Positions 1 through 5,302 of a stretch of 5,302 bases of DNA are shown here, piece after piece. The translations under genes and the position numbers were made by a program. The notes beneath the pieces are model-generated. The model ran no database searches. It was not told where the DNA came from and saw nothing but the letters and a program-made list of their open reading frames with translations. Source of the stretch: Bacteroidales bacterium. Its GTDB lineage: Bacteria; Bacteroidota; Bacteroidia; Bacteroidales; ML635J-15. The stretch's first letter is position 1. Each line of letters opens with the position of its first letter. The stretch lies in the NCBI GenBank assembly GCA_007130555.1, contig SLSH01000143.1:1-5302 (forward strand), written 5' to 3'.

Positions 1-6
1 CCTAAT

Positions 7-40
7 AAATAAAAAAAAAAAAAAAAATCTTTTTTTATTT
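7..40. repeat. A-tract/T-tract inverted repeat (hairpin)
   Basis: AAATAAAAAAA at 7-17 is the exact reverse complement of TTTTTTTATTT at 30-40, giving an 11-bp A/T-only stem around a 12-base loop. The left arm lies in a run of 17 consecutive A (11-27). It could be the end of a terminator for a gene left of the window on either strand, or simply a product of base composition. With no G-C pairs in the stem it would be a weak terminator. Confidence 0.35.
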
Positions 41-213
41 TGGTATATTATAATATTATTATTAGTTTTAAAAACTCAAAATATAATTTTTCATATTAAA
101 TTTTTAATACCATTAAAGTTTTTTATGTTTTTGAAAGTTAGGTTCTTAAAAATTGAAAAGTTAAAAAAAAGGTTTTAAGGAGAGAGTAGTTTAATTAGTT
201 TTATTTTTAAAAA

Positions 214-241
214 TTGACCTTATAGAGTTTATTTAAGTTTC
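214..241 (+). promoter_or_regulatory. candidate dnaA promoter (Bacteroidota type)
   Basis: TTG at 214-216 (in ATTGACC) could serve as the -33 element, and TAAGTTTC at 234-241 matches the Bacteroidota -7 consensus TAnnTTTG at all but the last position. The spacing of about 17 bases between them is plausible. It would place the transcript start near 247-250 and give a leader of about 20 bases before the dnaA start at 270. In sequence this AT-rich, near-matches arise easily, so this is an inference from pattern and position only. Confidence 0.3.
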
Positions 242-269
242 AGTCTAATTTTTTTTAAAGTATTGGTTA

Positions 270-1697
270 ATGGCGAAAATGTGTGAAAAAGTTTGGTCAA
301 AATGTTTAGAAATTATCAAGGATAATGTTCCTAAAAATAGCTATAAAACATGGTTTGAGCCTATAATTCCACTTGATCTGGAAGATAATATATTAATAAT
401 ACAAGTTCCAAGCACTTTCTTTTATGAGTTTATTGAGGAGCAATTTATTGATTTACTTAAAAAAACATTGCACAAAGTAATAGGACCCGATGTAAAATTA
501 GAATATCATGTAGTAATGGAGCATAATGTTTCATCAGAAAAGCCATACACCGTTAAAATACCGGCAAAAGATAAAACTCCTTTATCAAATACTCCTGTAC
601 AGGTTCCACTGGATTTTGAAAGAAAATCAATTGTAAATCCGTTTATTATTCCGGGAATTAAAAAACTTCATGTTGACCCGCAATTAAATCCGGATTATAC
701 ATTCGACAATTTTGTTGAAGGGGATTGTAACAGATTAGTGCGTTCGGCAGGATATGCCGTAGCCGAAAATCCCGGTAAAACCGCATTTAATCCGTTGTTT
801 ATTTATGGAGGCTCAGGTTTAGGAAAAACACATTTGGGGCAGGCTATCGGAATTGAAGTTAAAACAAGATATCCCGAAAAAGTAGTATTGTATGTTAATG
901 CAAATAAGTTTTTAACTCAATACATGGAAGCCACCAGAAATAATAACAGGAATGATTTTATCCATTTTTATCAGATGATTGATGTCCTGATTGTTGATGA
1001 TGTTCAGTATTTTGCAAAAAAAGACGGTACTCAGGAAGTGTTTTTTCATATATTTAATCATTTACATCAACACAACAAGCAACTTGTTCTTACATCAGAC
1101 AAAGCTCCTGTTGAATTAAGCGGAATGGAGCAAAGACTTTTGTCAAGATTTAAATGGGGACTTTCGGCAGACTTGCAGGAACCCGATTTTGAAACAAGAA
1201 TTAAAGTTCTTAAAAAGAAAACATATAAAGACGGAATTGAAATTGAAGAAGAAATTTTAGAATATATCGCTTCTCACGTTACAAGTAACATGAGAGAATT
1301 AGAAGGAGCATTGATTTCTTTACTGGCTCAGTCAACGCTGAACAAAAAAGAAATTACAATGGAGCTTGCTAAAGATATGATTGATAAACTAGTAAAGAGT
1401 ACAAGAAGAGAAATTTCATTAGATTATATTCAAAAAATCGTATGTAACTACTTTTCAATGCCCGTCGAAATTTTAAGCAGCAAAACAAGAAAACGGGAAA
1501 TCGTTCAGGCAAGACAAATAGCAATGTTTTTTGCAAAAAGTATGACCAAAAATTCTTTGGCTGCAATAGGAGCTTCAATAGGGGGGAAAGACCATGCCAC
1601 AGTATTACATGCTTGCAAAACAGTTAATAATCTTATAGAAACAGATAAAAAATTCAAAAAAGACCTGAAAGAAATTGAGAAAAGACTTAATATGTAA
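270..1697 (+). CDS. dnaA: chromosomal replication initiator protein DnaA
   Basis: DnaA is the cytoplasmic AAA+ ATPase that binds DnaA boxes at the origin, melts the adjacent duplex and recruits the helicase. At 475 residues it has normal family length and all four domains. Domain I spans about 1-85 (VWSKCLEII...SYKTWFEPI) and a linker about 86-140. The AAA+ domain has Walker A GGSGLGKT at 180-187, Walker B LIVDD at 240-244, sensor I around LTSD 274-277, the arginine finger in LLSRF (Arg293), and sensor II MRELEGAL at 341-348 (Arg342). The domain IV DNA-binding signature GGKDHATVLHACKTV is at 438-452. The linker motif NPFIIPGIKK is, from memory, of the Bacteroidota type. The ATG at 270 gives MAKMCEKVW; a second ATG at 279 would shorten it by only three residues and cannot be excluded. 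No Shine-Dalgarno sequence precedes it. dnaN does not follow; the next gene is an unrelated transporter 38 bases downstream. The ORF is intact. Confidence 0.98.
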   Translation: MAKMCEKVWSKCLEIIKDNVPKNSYKTWFEPIIPLDLEDNILIIQVPSTFFYEFIEEQFIDLLKKTLHKVIGPDVKLEYHVVMEHNVSSEKPYTVKIPAKDKTPLSNTPVQVPLDFERKSIVNPFIIPGIKKLHVDPQLNPDYTFDNFVEGDCNRLVRSAGYAVAENPGKTAFNPLFIYGGSGLGKTHLGQAIGIEVKTRYPEKVVLYVNANKFLTQYMEATRNNNRNDFIHFYQMIDVLIVDDVQYFAKKDGTQEVFFHIFNHLHQHNKQLVLTSDKAPVELSGMEQRLLSRFKWGLSADLQEPDFETRIKVLKKKTYKDGIEIEEEILEYIASHVTSNMRELEGALISLLAQSTLNKKEITMELAKDMIDKLVKSTRREISLDYIQKIVCNYFSMPVEILSSKTRKREIVQARQIAMFFAKSMTKNSLAAIGASIGGKDHATVLHACKTVNNLIETDKKFKKDLKEIEKRLNM

Positions 1698-1735
1698 ATA
1701 AAGATATCATAATGTTCTTTTAATTTCAGGTTCCA

Positions 1736-2608
1736 ATGATTTGGCTTATTTTAACAACTTTATCTACAACAGGAATATTTGTTTTATTTAAAATATTAGA
1801 TAAAACGAAAACTCCTCTTTTTAATGCAATTATCATTAATTATATTATAGCATCTATATTCGGATTCTGGTTAACAGAAAGTATTTCTGTTAATACAATA
1901 ATAAACTCTGAATGGTTAAATCAAAGTATAATTATAGGTATTCTGTTTATTATATTGTTTTTTTTGGTTGGATTATCTTCACAAAAAGTCGGAATATCAA
2001 TTACAACGGTTGCAAGTAAAATGTCTGTGGTTTTACCCATGATTTTTGCAATTTGGGCTTTTAATGAAATGATTGGAATTATAAAAATATTTGGAATTAT
2101 TGCCGCTATGGTAGCAGTAAGTCTAAGCGTCTATAAAAAACCTGACAAAAAAGGAAATTTAAAACTTATTCTGATACTTCTCCCACTTTTACTTTTTGTC
2201 GGGATGGGAATTGTTGACTCTGCAGTGATTTATTCTAAAGAACATTATGTAGATGACTCTCTGGCATCTGTGTTTTCTGCTACTGTTTTTAGTTTTGCAT
2301 TATTAAGCGGACTGATTTTTAGTATATTCAGACCAAAAATATTTAGAAATTTTTTAAGTTTAAAATTATGGATTCTTGGAGCAGCTTTGGGAATTGTTAA
2401 TTTTGGTTCAATATACCTTATGATTAAAGCTTTAAATTCAGGCGTGTTTCAAAATTCTGTAGTTTATGGAATTGCAAATATCGGAATTGTCAGCCTTTCG
2501 GTAATAATAGGAACTTTATTTTTTAAAGAAAAACTTAGCATTATTAATAAAGTAGGAATTGTTTTATCTATATTTGCAATAGGATTATTAACCATTGCAG
2601 ATATTTGA
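1736..2608 (+). CDS. EamA/DMT-family inner-membrane transporter
   Basis: A 290-residue, strongly hydrophobic protein with about ten predicted membrane segments, roughly 1-19, 28-47, 64-80, 93-109, 113-132, 142-159, 175-197, 209-228, 240-261 and 268-288. This fits the drug/metabolite transporter superfamily, built from two five-helix EamA repeats. The repeat signature is visible twice at matching places: WAFNEMIGIIKIFGIIAA (107-124) closing the first half and FFKEKLSIINKVGIVLSI (262-279) closing the second, with a conserved Glu followed by a helix containing Gly. Short lysine-rich loops (KKPDKKG at 134-140) lie between the halves. The substrate cannot be read from sequence; family members export amino acids, nucleobases, drugs or other metabolites. 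The ATG at 1736 is chosen because the only nearby upstream in-frame ATG (1712) runs into TAA within four codons. The TGA stop is 5 bases before the next gene's ATG, so it probably heads the four-gene run. No terminator is visible between it and dnaA, so read-through is possible. Confidence 0.88.
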   Translation: MIWLILTTLSTTGIFVLFKILDKTKTPLFNAIIINYIIASIFGFWLTESISVNTIINSEWLNQSIIIGILFIILFFLVGLSSQKVGISITTVASKMSVVLPMIFAIWAFNEMIGIIKIFGIIAAMVAVSLSVYKKPDKKGNLKLILILLPLLLFVGMGIVDSAVIYSKEHYVDDSLASVFSATVFSFALLSGLIFSIFRPKIFRNFLSLKLWILGAALGIVNFGSIYLMIKALNSGVFQNSVVYGIANIGIVSLSVIIGTLFFKEKLSIINKVGIVLSIFAIGLLTIADI

Positions 2609-2613
2609 TTTTA

Positions 2614-3222
2614 ATGGAAGATGTTTATTTTACAATATCATCAGAATCAAAAGGATTTTATACCGAGAAAGGTTCAAAATTTTATGCTTATATTTTTCCT
2701 GTTGAAAACGAATATTCTATAAAAAAAATATTACTAGATTTGCAAAAAAAATATTATAATGCAAGACATATTGTATATGCTTATTTAACCGGATATTATC
2801 AAGAAAATTTCAGGGTAAACGATGCAGGAGAACCCGCAAATAGTGCAGGAATGCCAATATTAGGACAAATAAAATCCAATAATCTTACAAATGTACTTAT
2901 TGTGGTTGTCAGATATTTCGGAGGAACAAAACTTGGAATTCAGGGATTAAATAATGCCTATAAATCAGCAGCGACAGATGCAATAAGTAATGCGCAGATA
3001 ATAAAAAAAACAATTAATGTCTTTTTTCAAATTACTTTTGACTATTCCGAAATGAAATTTGTGCAGAGAGTAATTAAAGAGCATAATTTAAATGTAACTT
3101 CTCAGGAATTTGCAGATATATGTATTTTGGATTTTACCGGACGTAAATCCGTAGAAGTTAAAATAGAGAATATTTTTAAACAAAATCCTAAAATTAAATT
3201 TTATAAAAAGTGTTCAGAATAA
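2614..3222 (+). CDS. yigZ: YigZ/IMPACT-family protein
   Basis: A 202-residue protein of the YigZ (UPF0029)/IMPACT family, close to the usual length of about 200. The N-terminal IMPACT domain carries the family blocks ARHIVYAY (50-57), NDAGEPANSAGMPIL (69-83, counterpart of the common DDGEPSGTAGxPIL) and NVLIVVVRYFGGTKLG (93-108) followed by GLNNAY. The remainder (about 133-202) fits the small ferredoxin-like C-terminal domain. Eukaryotic IMPACT acts on the GCN1/GCN2 stress-translation pathway; the bacterial role is not settled, and nucleic-acid or ribosome binding has been suggested. I chose ATG 2614 over a TTG at 2605 because the TTG overlaps the transporter stop and adds only MIL. With ATG the gap to the transporter is 5 bases. 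The 3' end overlaps the following acyltransferase by 13 bases. Family membership is clear; molecular function is not. Confidence 0.93.
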   Translation: MEDVYFTISSESKGFYTEKGSKFYAYIFPVENEYSIKKILLDLQKKYYNARHIVYAYLTGYYQENFRVNDAGEPANSAGMPILGQIKSNNLTNVLIVVVRYFGGTKLGIQGLNNAYKSAATDAISNAQIIKKTINVFFQITFDYSEMKFVQRVIKEHNLNVTSQEFADICILDFTGRKSVEVKIENIFKQNPKIKFYKKCSE

Positions 3223-3758
3223 TAGCAAAAATTGTAGTTAAATTTGGAAAGTGGAAAGTTGACCCTTTCCCTGACATAAAAAAAGCAATAGTTATTATGG
3301 CTCCGCATACAAGTATGTGGGATTTTGTTTATGGAAAACTTTACTTTTTTTTGATTAAGAAAAAAACTGCAATTATAATTAAAAAAGAATTTTTTAAGTG
3401 GCCTCTCGGACCCATATTAAAAAAATTGGGCGGTGTTCCTGTTGACAGAAAAAAAACAATAAGTACAACAAGACAAGTAATTGACTATTTAAATAAAAAA
3501 GATGAATTTTATCTTATTATAACTCCCGAAGGAACCAGAAAAAAAACAAAAAACTGGAAAAAAGGATTTATAAAAATTGCCAAAACAGCAAATGTTCCGG
3601 TTGTTATAGGATATGTAGATTGCAAAGACAAGATATGGGGAGTTAAAGGCATACTTAATATGACAGGAACGGATGATGAAATAATGGAAAAAGTTAAAAA
3701 ACAATATGTTGGTGTTAAAGGAGTAAATCCTGAAAATTTTGAAACAGGATATGAATAA
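3210..3758 (+). CDS. PlsC-type (lysophospholipid/1-acylglycerol-3-phosphate) acyltransferase
   Basis: A 182-residue member of the LPLAT/PlsC family, which transfers acyl chains to lysophosphatidate or related lipids at the inner face of the membrane. The catalytic HX4D box is HTSMWD (His33, Asp38). The phosphate-binding block is GGVPVDR (74-80), the third motif PEGTR (106-110), and the fourth resembles NVPVVIG (128-134). It has no clear transmembrane helix and is shorter than the 240-residue E. coli PlsC, but similar to the compact Bacteroidota versions. The start is GTG at 3210, giving MFRIIAKIVV, which matches the expected N-terminal helix; no ATG in this frame lies far enough upstream of the HX4D box. 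The start lies inside the last 13 bases of yigZ, which implies translational coupling. The gene has many A runs but reads through cleanly. The exact acyl acceptor is unknown; a general membrane-lipid role is the safest reading. Confidence 0.9.
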   Translation: MFRIIAKIVVKFGKWKVDPFPDIKKAIVIMAPHTSMWDFVYGKLYFFLIKKKTAIIIKKEFFKWPLGPILKKLGGVPVDRKKTISTTRQVIDYLNKKDEFYLIITPEGTRKKTKNWKKGFIKIAKTANVPVVIGYVDCKDKIWGVKGILNMTGTDDEIMEKVKKQYVGVKGVNPENFETGYE

Positions 3759-4527
3759 AAAAATAATCGTTTCATTATTACAGTTAGATTTGATATGGGA
3801 AAACCCCGGACAAAACCTGAATAAAATAGAACGCTACATTGCCGGAAATAAAAAGTCCGATATTATTGTTTTACCGGAATTATTCAGCACAGGTTTTACA
3901 ATGAATGTAAAAGAATTCGGAGAAACAATGAATGGCGAAACCCTTAATTTTTTAAGAGAAATTTCCGAAAAATATAAAACTGCAATATGCGGGTCTTTAT
4001 TGATTAAAGAAAATTACAATTATTACAATCGTTTTGTTTTTATAAAACCCGGACAGGAAATTGAATATTATGATAAACGGCATTTGTTCAGCGTAGGAGG
4101 CGAAAATGAATCTTATAGTGAAGGAAAAACAAAACGAATAATTGAATTTATGGGTTTTAAAATTTTACCTTTGATTTGTTACGACCTGAGATTCCCTGTT
4201 TGGAGCAGAAATAAGGAGGATTATGATATATTAATATATGTTGCAAATTGGCCCGCTTCTAGACGCAAACATTGGGACATACTTCTGAAAGCCAGAGCAA
4301 TAGAAAATCAGGCAGTCGTATTAGCAACAAACAGAATAGGAACAGACGGAAGAAACATCAATTATGACGGAGGTACAATTATTATAAATGCTTTCGGACA
4401 AGAAATTTTTAAAACCGATGATAATAAAGAACAAATAATTACTGCGGAAATTTTAAAACAAGATATAAATAAACTCAGAAAAGATTTCCCTGTATGGAAA
4501 GATAAAGATGATTTTATTATAAAATAA
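3751..4527 (+). CDS. nitrilase-superfamily omega-amidase (YafV/Nit2-like)
   Basis: A 258-residue carbon-nitrogen hydrolase with the complete Glu-Lys-Cys triad: Glu43 in LPELFSTGF, Lys109 in YDKRHLF and Cys143 in CYDLRFPVW. The HLF and CYDLRFP contexts, together with the short length, fit the YafV/Nit2 omega-amidase branch rather than true nitrilases, biotinidases or N-carbamoylases. Members hydrolyse alpha-ketoglutaramate or alpha-ketosuccinamate to the ketoacid and ammonia, a metabolite-repair step after glutamine transamination. It is cytoplasmic, with no signal peptide or membrane segment. I chose ATG 3751 (MNKKIIVSLLQLDL), which overlaps the acyltransferase stop by 8 bases; a TTG at 3739 would add four residues and is less likely. 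It is the last gene of the tight run: the TAA at 4525-4527 abuts the left end of a palindromic repeat. Family assignment is strong; the precise substrate is inferred. Confidence 0.9.
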   Translation: MNKKIIVSLLQLDLIWENPGQNLNKIERYIAGNKKSDIIVLPELFSTGFTMNVKEFGETMNGETLNFLREISEKYKTAICGSLLIKENYNYYNRFVFIKPGQEIEYYDKRHLFSVGGENESYSEGKTKRIIEFMGFKILPLICYDLRFPVWSRNKEDYDILIYVANWPASRRKHWDILLKARAIENQAVVLATNRIGTDGRNINYDGGTIIINAFGQEIFKTDDNKEQIITAEILKQDINKLRKDFPVWKDKDDFIIK

Positions 4528-4560
4528 ACTTTGAGCCCACTCTAAAAACTATTTTTTTGC

Positions 4561-4634
4561 CACCAAGACACCAAGAATTCACAAAGAGCTATGCTATTGA
4601 AAATCAGCATTTTGTGCATCTTGGTGTCTTGGTG
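4561..4634. repeat. perfect 16-bp inverted repeat of CACCAAGA units
   Basis: CACCAAGACACCAAGA at 4561-4576 is itself two tandem CACCAAGA octamers, and its exact reverse complement TCTTGGTGTCTTGGTG is at 4619-4634. Pairing continues inward: after a small internal loop, CACAAA (4580-4585) pairs with TTTGTG (4611-4616); then, past a 5-base bulge on the left, ATGCT (4591-4595) pairs with AGCAT (4606-4610) around a 10-base loop. The whole would form a long, near-continuous hairpin in RNA or single-stranded DNA. It is GC-richer than the surroundings and stands out from local base composition. Confidence 0.85.
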
Positions 4635-4642
4635 CCTTTGTG

Positions 4643-4670
4643 GCGAGATTGGTGATTTTTTCGCTTTTTT
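4643..4670 (+). terminator. weak terminator candidate in the right arm
   Basis: GCGA (4643-4646) can pair with TCGC (4661-4664), followed at once by TTTTTT (4665-4670). The stem is only 4 bp with a 14-base loop, so alone it is weak. The larger hairpin just upstream (4561-4634), followed by T runs at 4655-4661 and 4665-4670, may together end transcripts coming from the amidase gene. This is inferred from position and the U-tract. Confidence 0.25.
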
Positions 4671-4698
4671 GGAGTAGGCTCAACTTTCTGTTGTATAA

Positions 4699-4714
4699 TA
4701 TATATTAATATATA
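4699..4714. repeat. 16-bp perfect AT palindrome upstream of serA
   Basis: TATATATTAATATATA at 4699-4714 is a perfect 16-bp palindrome of A and T only. It sits about 20 bases before the candidate -7 element of the serA promoter, where an operator or activator site could lie, but equally it may be low-complexity sequence. Function is unknown. Confidence 0.3.
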
Positions 4715-4734
4715 ATGTAATCGTTTTAATTTTA

Positions 4735-4742
4735 TATCTTTG
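4735..4742 (+). promoter_or_regulatory. candidate serA promoter, -7 element
   Basis: TATCTTTG at 4735-4742 is an exact match to the Bacteroidota -7 consensus TAnnTTTG. No TTTG or TTG is present at the expected -33 position (around 4709-4716), so the match is half complete. It would start transcription around 4746-4750 and leave a leader of about 45 bases before the serA ATG. Position between the repeat and the gene supports it. Confidence 0.5.
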
Positions 4743-4750
4743 TTTTGTTG

Positions 4751-4798
4751 ATGAAAAAAGTTTTAAAAATTAATAATTATAAAGATTTATTACTATGA
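4751..4798 (+). CDS. possible 15-codon upstream ORF before serA
   Basis: An ATG at 4751 opens a 15-residue ORF (MKKVLKINNYKDLLL) whose TGA (4796-4798) overlaps the serA ATG (4795-4797) as ATGA, an arrangement typical of translational coupling. Its ATG lies very close to the predicted transcript start, so it would be nearly leaderless. The first 15 bases match the start of serA (4795-4809) at 14 positions, and both begin MKKVL. It has no serine codons, so a classical serine attenuator is not suggested. It may be chance in AT-rich DNA or a duplicated gene start. Confidence 0.2.
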   Translation: MKKVLKINNYKDLLL

Positions 4799-5302
4799 AA
4801 AAAGTATTAATTGCTACAGAAAAACCATTTGCAGCAGAAGCTGTAGAACAAATTAAAAAAATCGGACAAGACGCTTCGATAGAAATAAAAATATTAGAAA
4901 AATATGGGAATAAAAGCGAATTGATTGAGGCAGTTAAGAATGCTAATGCAGTTATTATCAGAAGTGATATTATTGATAAAGAAGTAATTGATGCTTCCGA
5001 GAACCTAGAAATAGTTGTGAGAGCAGGTGCAGGATATGATAATGTTGACATTGAAGCAGCAACTTCAAAAAACGTAGTTGTAATGAATACCCCGGGACAA
5101 AACTCCAATGCAGTAGCCGAATTAGCCTTAGGCATGATGGTTTATATGGCACGTGGAGGATTTGACGGGAAGTCGGGAACCGAATTAAAAGGAAAATCAC
5201 TTGGTATTCACGCTTACGGAAATGTCGGTAAACTTATTGCCAAAATTGCAAAAGGATTTGATATGAAAATCTATGCTTTTGACCCGTTTGTTAATGATGA
5301 AA
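4795..5302 (+). CDS. serA: D-3-phosphoglycerate dehydrogenase-like protein (3' end cut by window)
   Basis: The first 169 residues of a D-isomer-specific 2-hydroxyacid dehydrogenase, matching the short Bacteroidota type of SerA (about 305 residues, lacking the ACT domain), which oxidises 3-phosphoglycerate with NAD in the first committed step of serine synthesis. Visible blocks are IIRSDIID (54-61), VVRAGAGYDNVD (74-85), the substrate-loop segment NTPGQNSNAVAEL (98-110), and the start of the nucleotide-binding fold LGIHAYGNVGKLIAKIA (136-152), with a strand ending in Asp163 (YAFDPF) that would bind the ribose. The usual GxGxxG reads AYGNVG, with Ala for the first Gly; I recall this from Bacteroidota homologues, so it is probably not a defect. 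The catalytic Arg, Glu and His lie beyond the edge. The ATG at 4795 gives MKKVLIATEKPFA, the expected N-terminus. It is separated from the amidase operon by the palindromic element and probably has its own promoter. Other 2-hydroxyacid dehydrogenase substrates cannot be excluded. Confidence 0.9.
   Translation, partial: MKKVLIATEKPFAAEAVEQIKKIGQDASIEIKILEKYGNKSELIEAVKNANAVIIRSDIIDKEVIDASENLEIVVRAGAGYDNVDIEAATSKNVVVMNTPGQNSNAVAELALGMMVYMARGGFDGKSGTELKGKSLGIHAYGNVGKLIAKIAKGFDMKIYAFDPFVNDE

Larger units (their letters stand above)
1..269. other. AT-rich non-coding region upstream of dnaA
   Basis: No coding potential was seen here on either strand. The stretch is very rich in A and T, with long homopolymer runs. 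An 11-base direct repeat, TTAAAAATTGA, occurs at 146-156 and 207-217, but in such biased sequence this may be chance. I looked for the classical DnaA box (TTATNCACA, both strands) and found none, so there is no direct support for calling this the replication origin, although the base composition would suit an unwinding region. The AAGGAGA at 177-183 has no start codon at a usable distance. Confidence 0.6.
4531..4683. mobile_element. nested palindromic intergenic repeat, MITE/REP-like
   Basis: A 153-bp non-coding element with imperfect terminal inverted repeats. TTGAGCCCACTCTAAAAA at 4531-4548 matches the reverse complement of 4666-4683 at 16 of 18 positions; one of the two differences would still be a G-U pair in RNA. 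Inside lies a second, perfect 16-bp inverted repeat (4561-4576 with 4619-4634). AACTTT occurs directly at both edges (4527-4532 and 4682-4687), a possible 6-bp target duplication; its outer bases overlap the palindrome ends, so the exact boundaries are uncertain. No transposase is present, so if mobile it would depend on one supplied elsewhere. From memory, CACCAAGA/CACAAAG-type palindromes recur between genes in many Bacteroidota. It could also act as a transcription terminator or mRNA stabiliser for the amidase operon. Mobility is inferred from structure alone. Confidence 0.5.

Noticed and set aside
177..186. Strong Shine-Dalgarno-like AAGGAGAGAG
   Set aside because: No start codon lies at a workable distance; it is over 80 bases before the dnaA ATG, and Bacteroidota rarely rely on such sites.
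1369..1578. Minus-strand ORF of 69 codons inside dnaA
   Set aside because: It lies wholly within the conserved domain IV coding region of dnaA, and its translation has no recognisable domain; a shadow ORF.
2605..2613. TTG start for yigZ at 2605, and similarly TTG for the amidase at 3739
   Set aside because: In-frame ATG codons at 2614 and 3751 give the expected N-termini; the TTG extensions add only three or four unconserved residues.
3440..3570. Possible frameshifts at long A runs in the acyltransferase gene
   Set aside because: The reading frame continues through all runs with GGVPVDR and PEGTR motifs intact on both sides, so no disruption is present.
3489..3775. Two minus-strand ORFs (71 and 88 codons) opposite the acyltransferase
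   Set aside because: They overlap each other and a gene with intact catalytic motifs; the Phe/Ser-rich translations simply mirror A-rich coding on the + strand.
4531..4683. CRISPR-like repeat in the intergenic region
   Set aside because: The repeats are inverted, not direct, with no regular spacers and no cas genes nearby.
4770..5200. Two minus-strand ORFs (121 and 76 codons) opposite serA
   Set aside because: They are antisense to clear SerA motifs, overlap each other and have no recognisable family features.

Overview
The window looks like ordinary chromosome from a low-GC member of the Bacteroidota. Four observations support this. The DnaA linker and AAA+ N-terminus (NPFIIPGIKK followed by NPDYTFDNFVEGDCNRL) are, from memory, of the Bacteroidota type. 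The final SerA-like protein has the short-form Bacteroidota sequence. No gene has a convincing Shine-Dalgarno sequence at its start. Candidate promoters fit the Bacteroidota -7 pattern (TAnnTTTG) better than the sigma-70 pattern. All believable genes are on the + strand.

Layout: positions 1-269 are a very AT-rich non-coding leader with a 17-base A tract, an A/T hairpin near the left edge and a weak promoter candidate just before dnaA. dnaA (270-1697) is complete. After a 38-base gap comes a tight run of four genes: an EamA/DMT-family membrane transporter (1736-2608), a YigZ/IMPACT-family protein (2614-3222), a small PlsC-type acyltransferase with a GTG start (3210-3758) and a YafV/Nit2-type omega-amidase (3751-4527). 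Their junctions are +5, -13 and -8 bases, so they are almost certainly co-transcribed. They share no obvious pathway and look like housekeeping genes (transport, translation- or stress-linked, lipid, metabolite repair).

Positions 4528-4794 hold the only unusual DNA. A nested palindromic element of about 150 bp (4531-4683) has imperfect 18-bp terminal inverted repeats, an inner perfect 16-bp inverted repeat built from CACCAAGA units, and a possible 6-bp target duplication (AACTTT) whose left copy begins on the last base of the amidase stop codon. It resembles a MITE- or REP-like non-autonomous repeat. After it come an AT palindrome, a -7 promoter element and a 15-codon upstream ORF that ends in an ATGA overlap with the next gene.

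The last gene (from 4795, cut by the window edge) is a D-3-phosphoglycerate dehydrogenase-like serA. I found no CRISPR array, tRNA, rRNA, defence system, toxin-antitoxin pair or phage gene. The best candidate for something new is the palindromic repeat and its possible effect on serA and upstream-operon expression.
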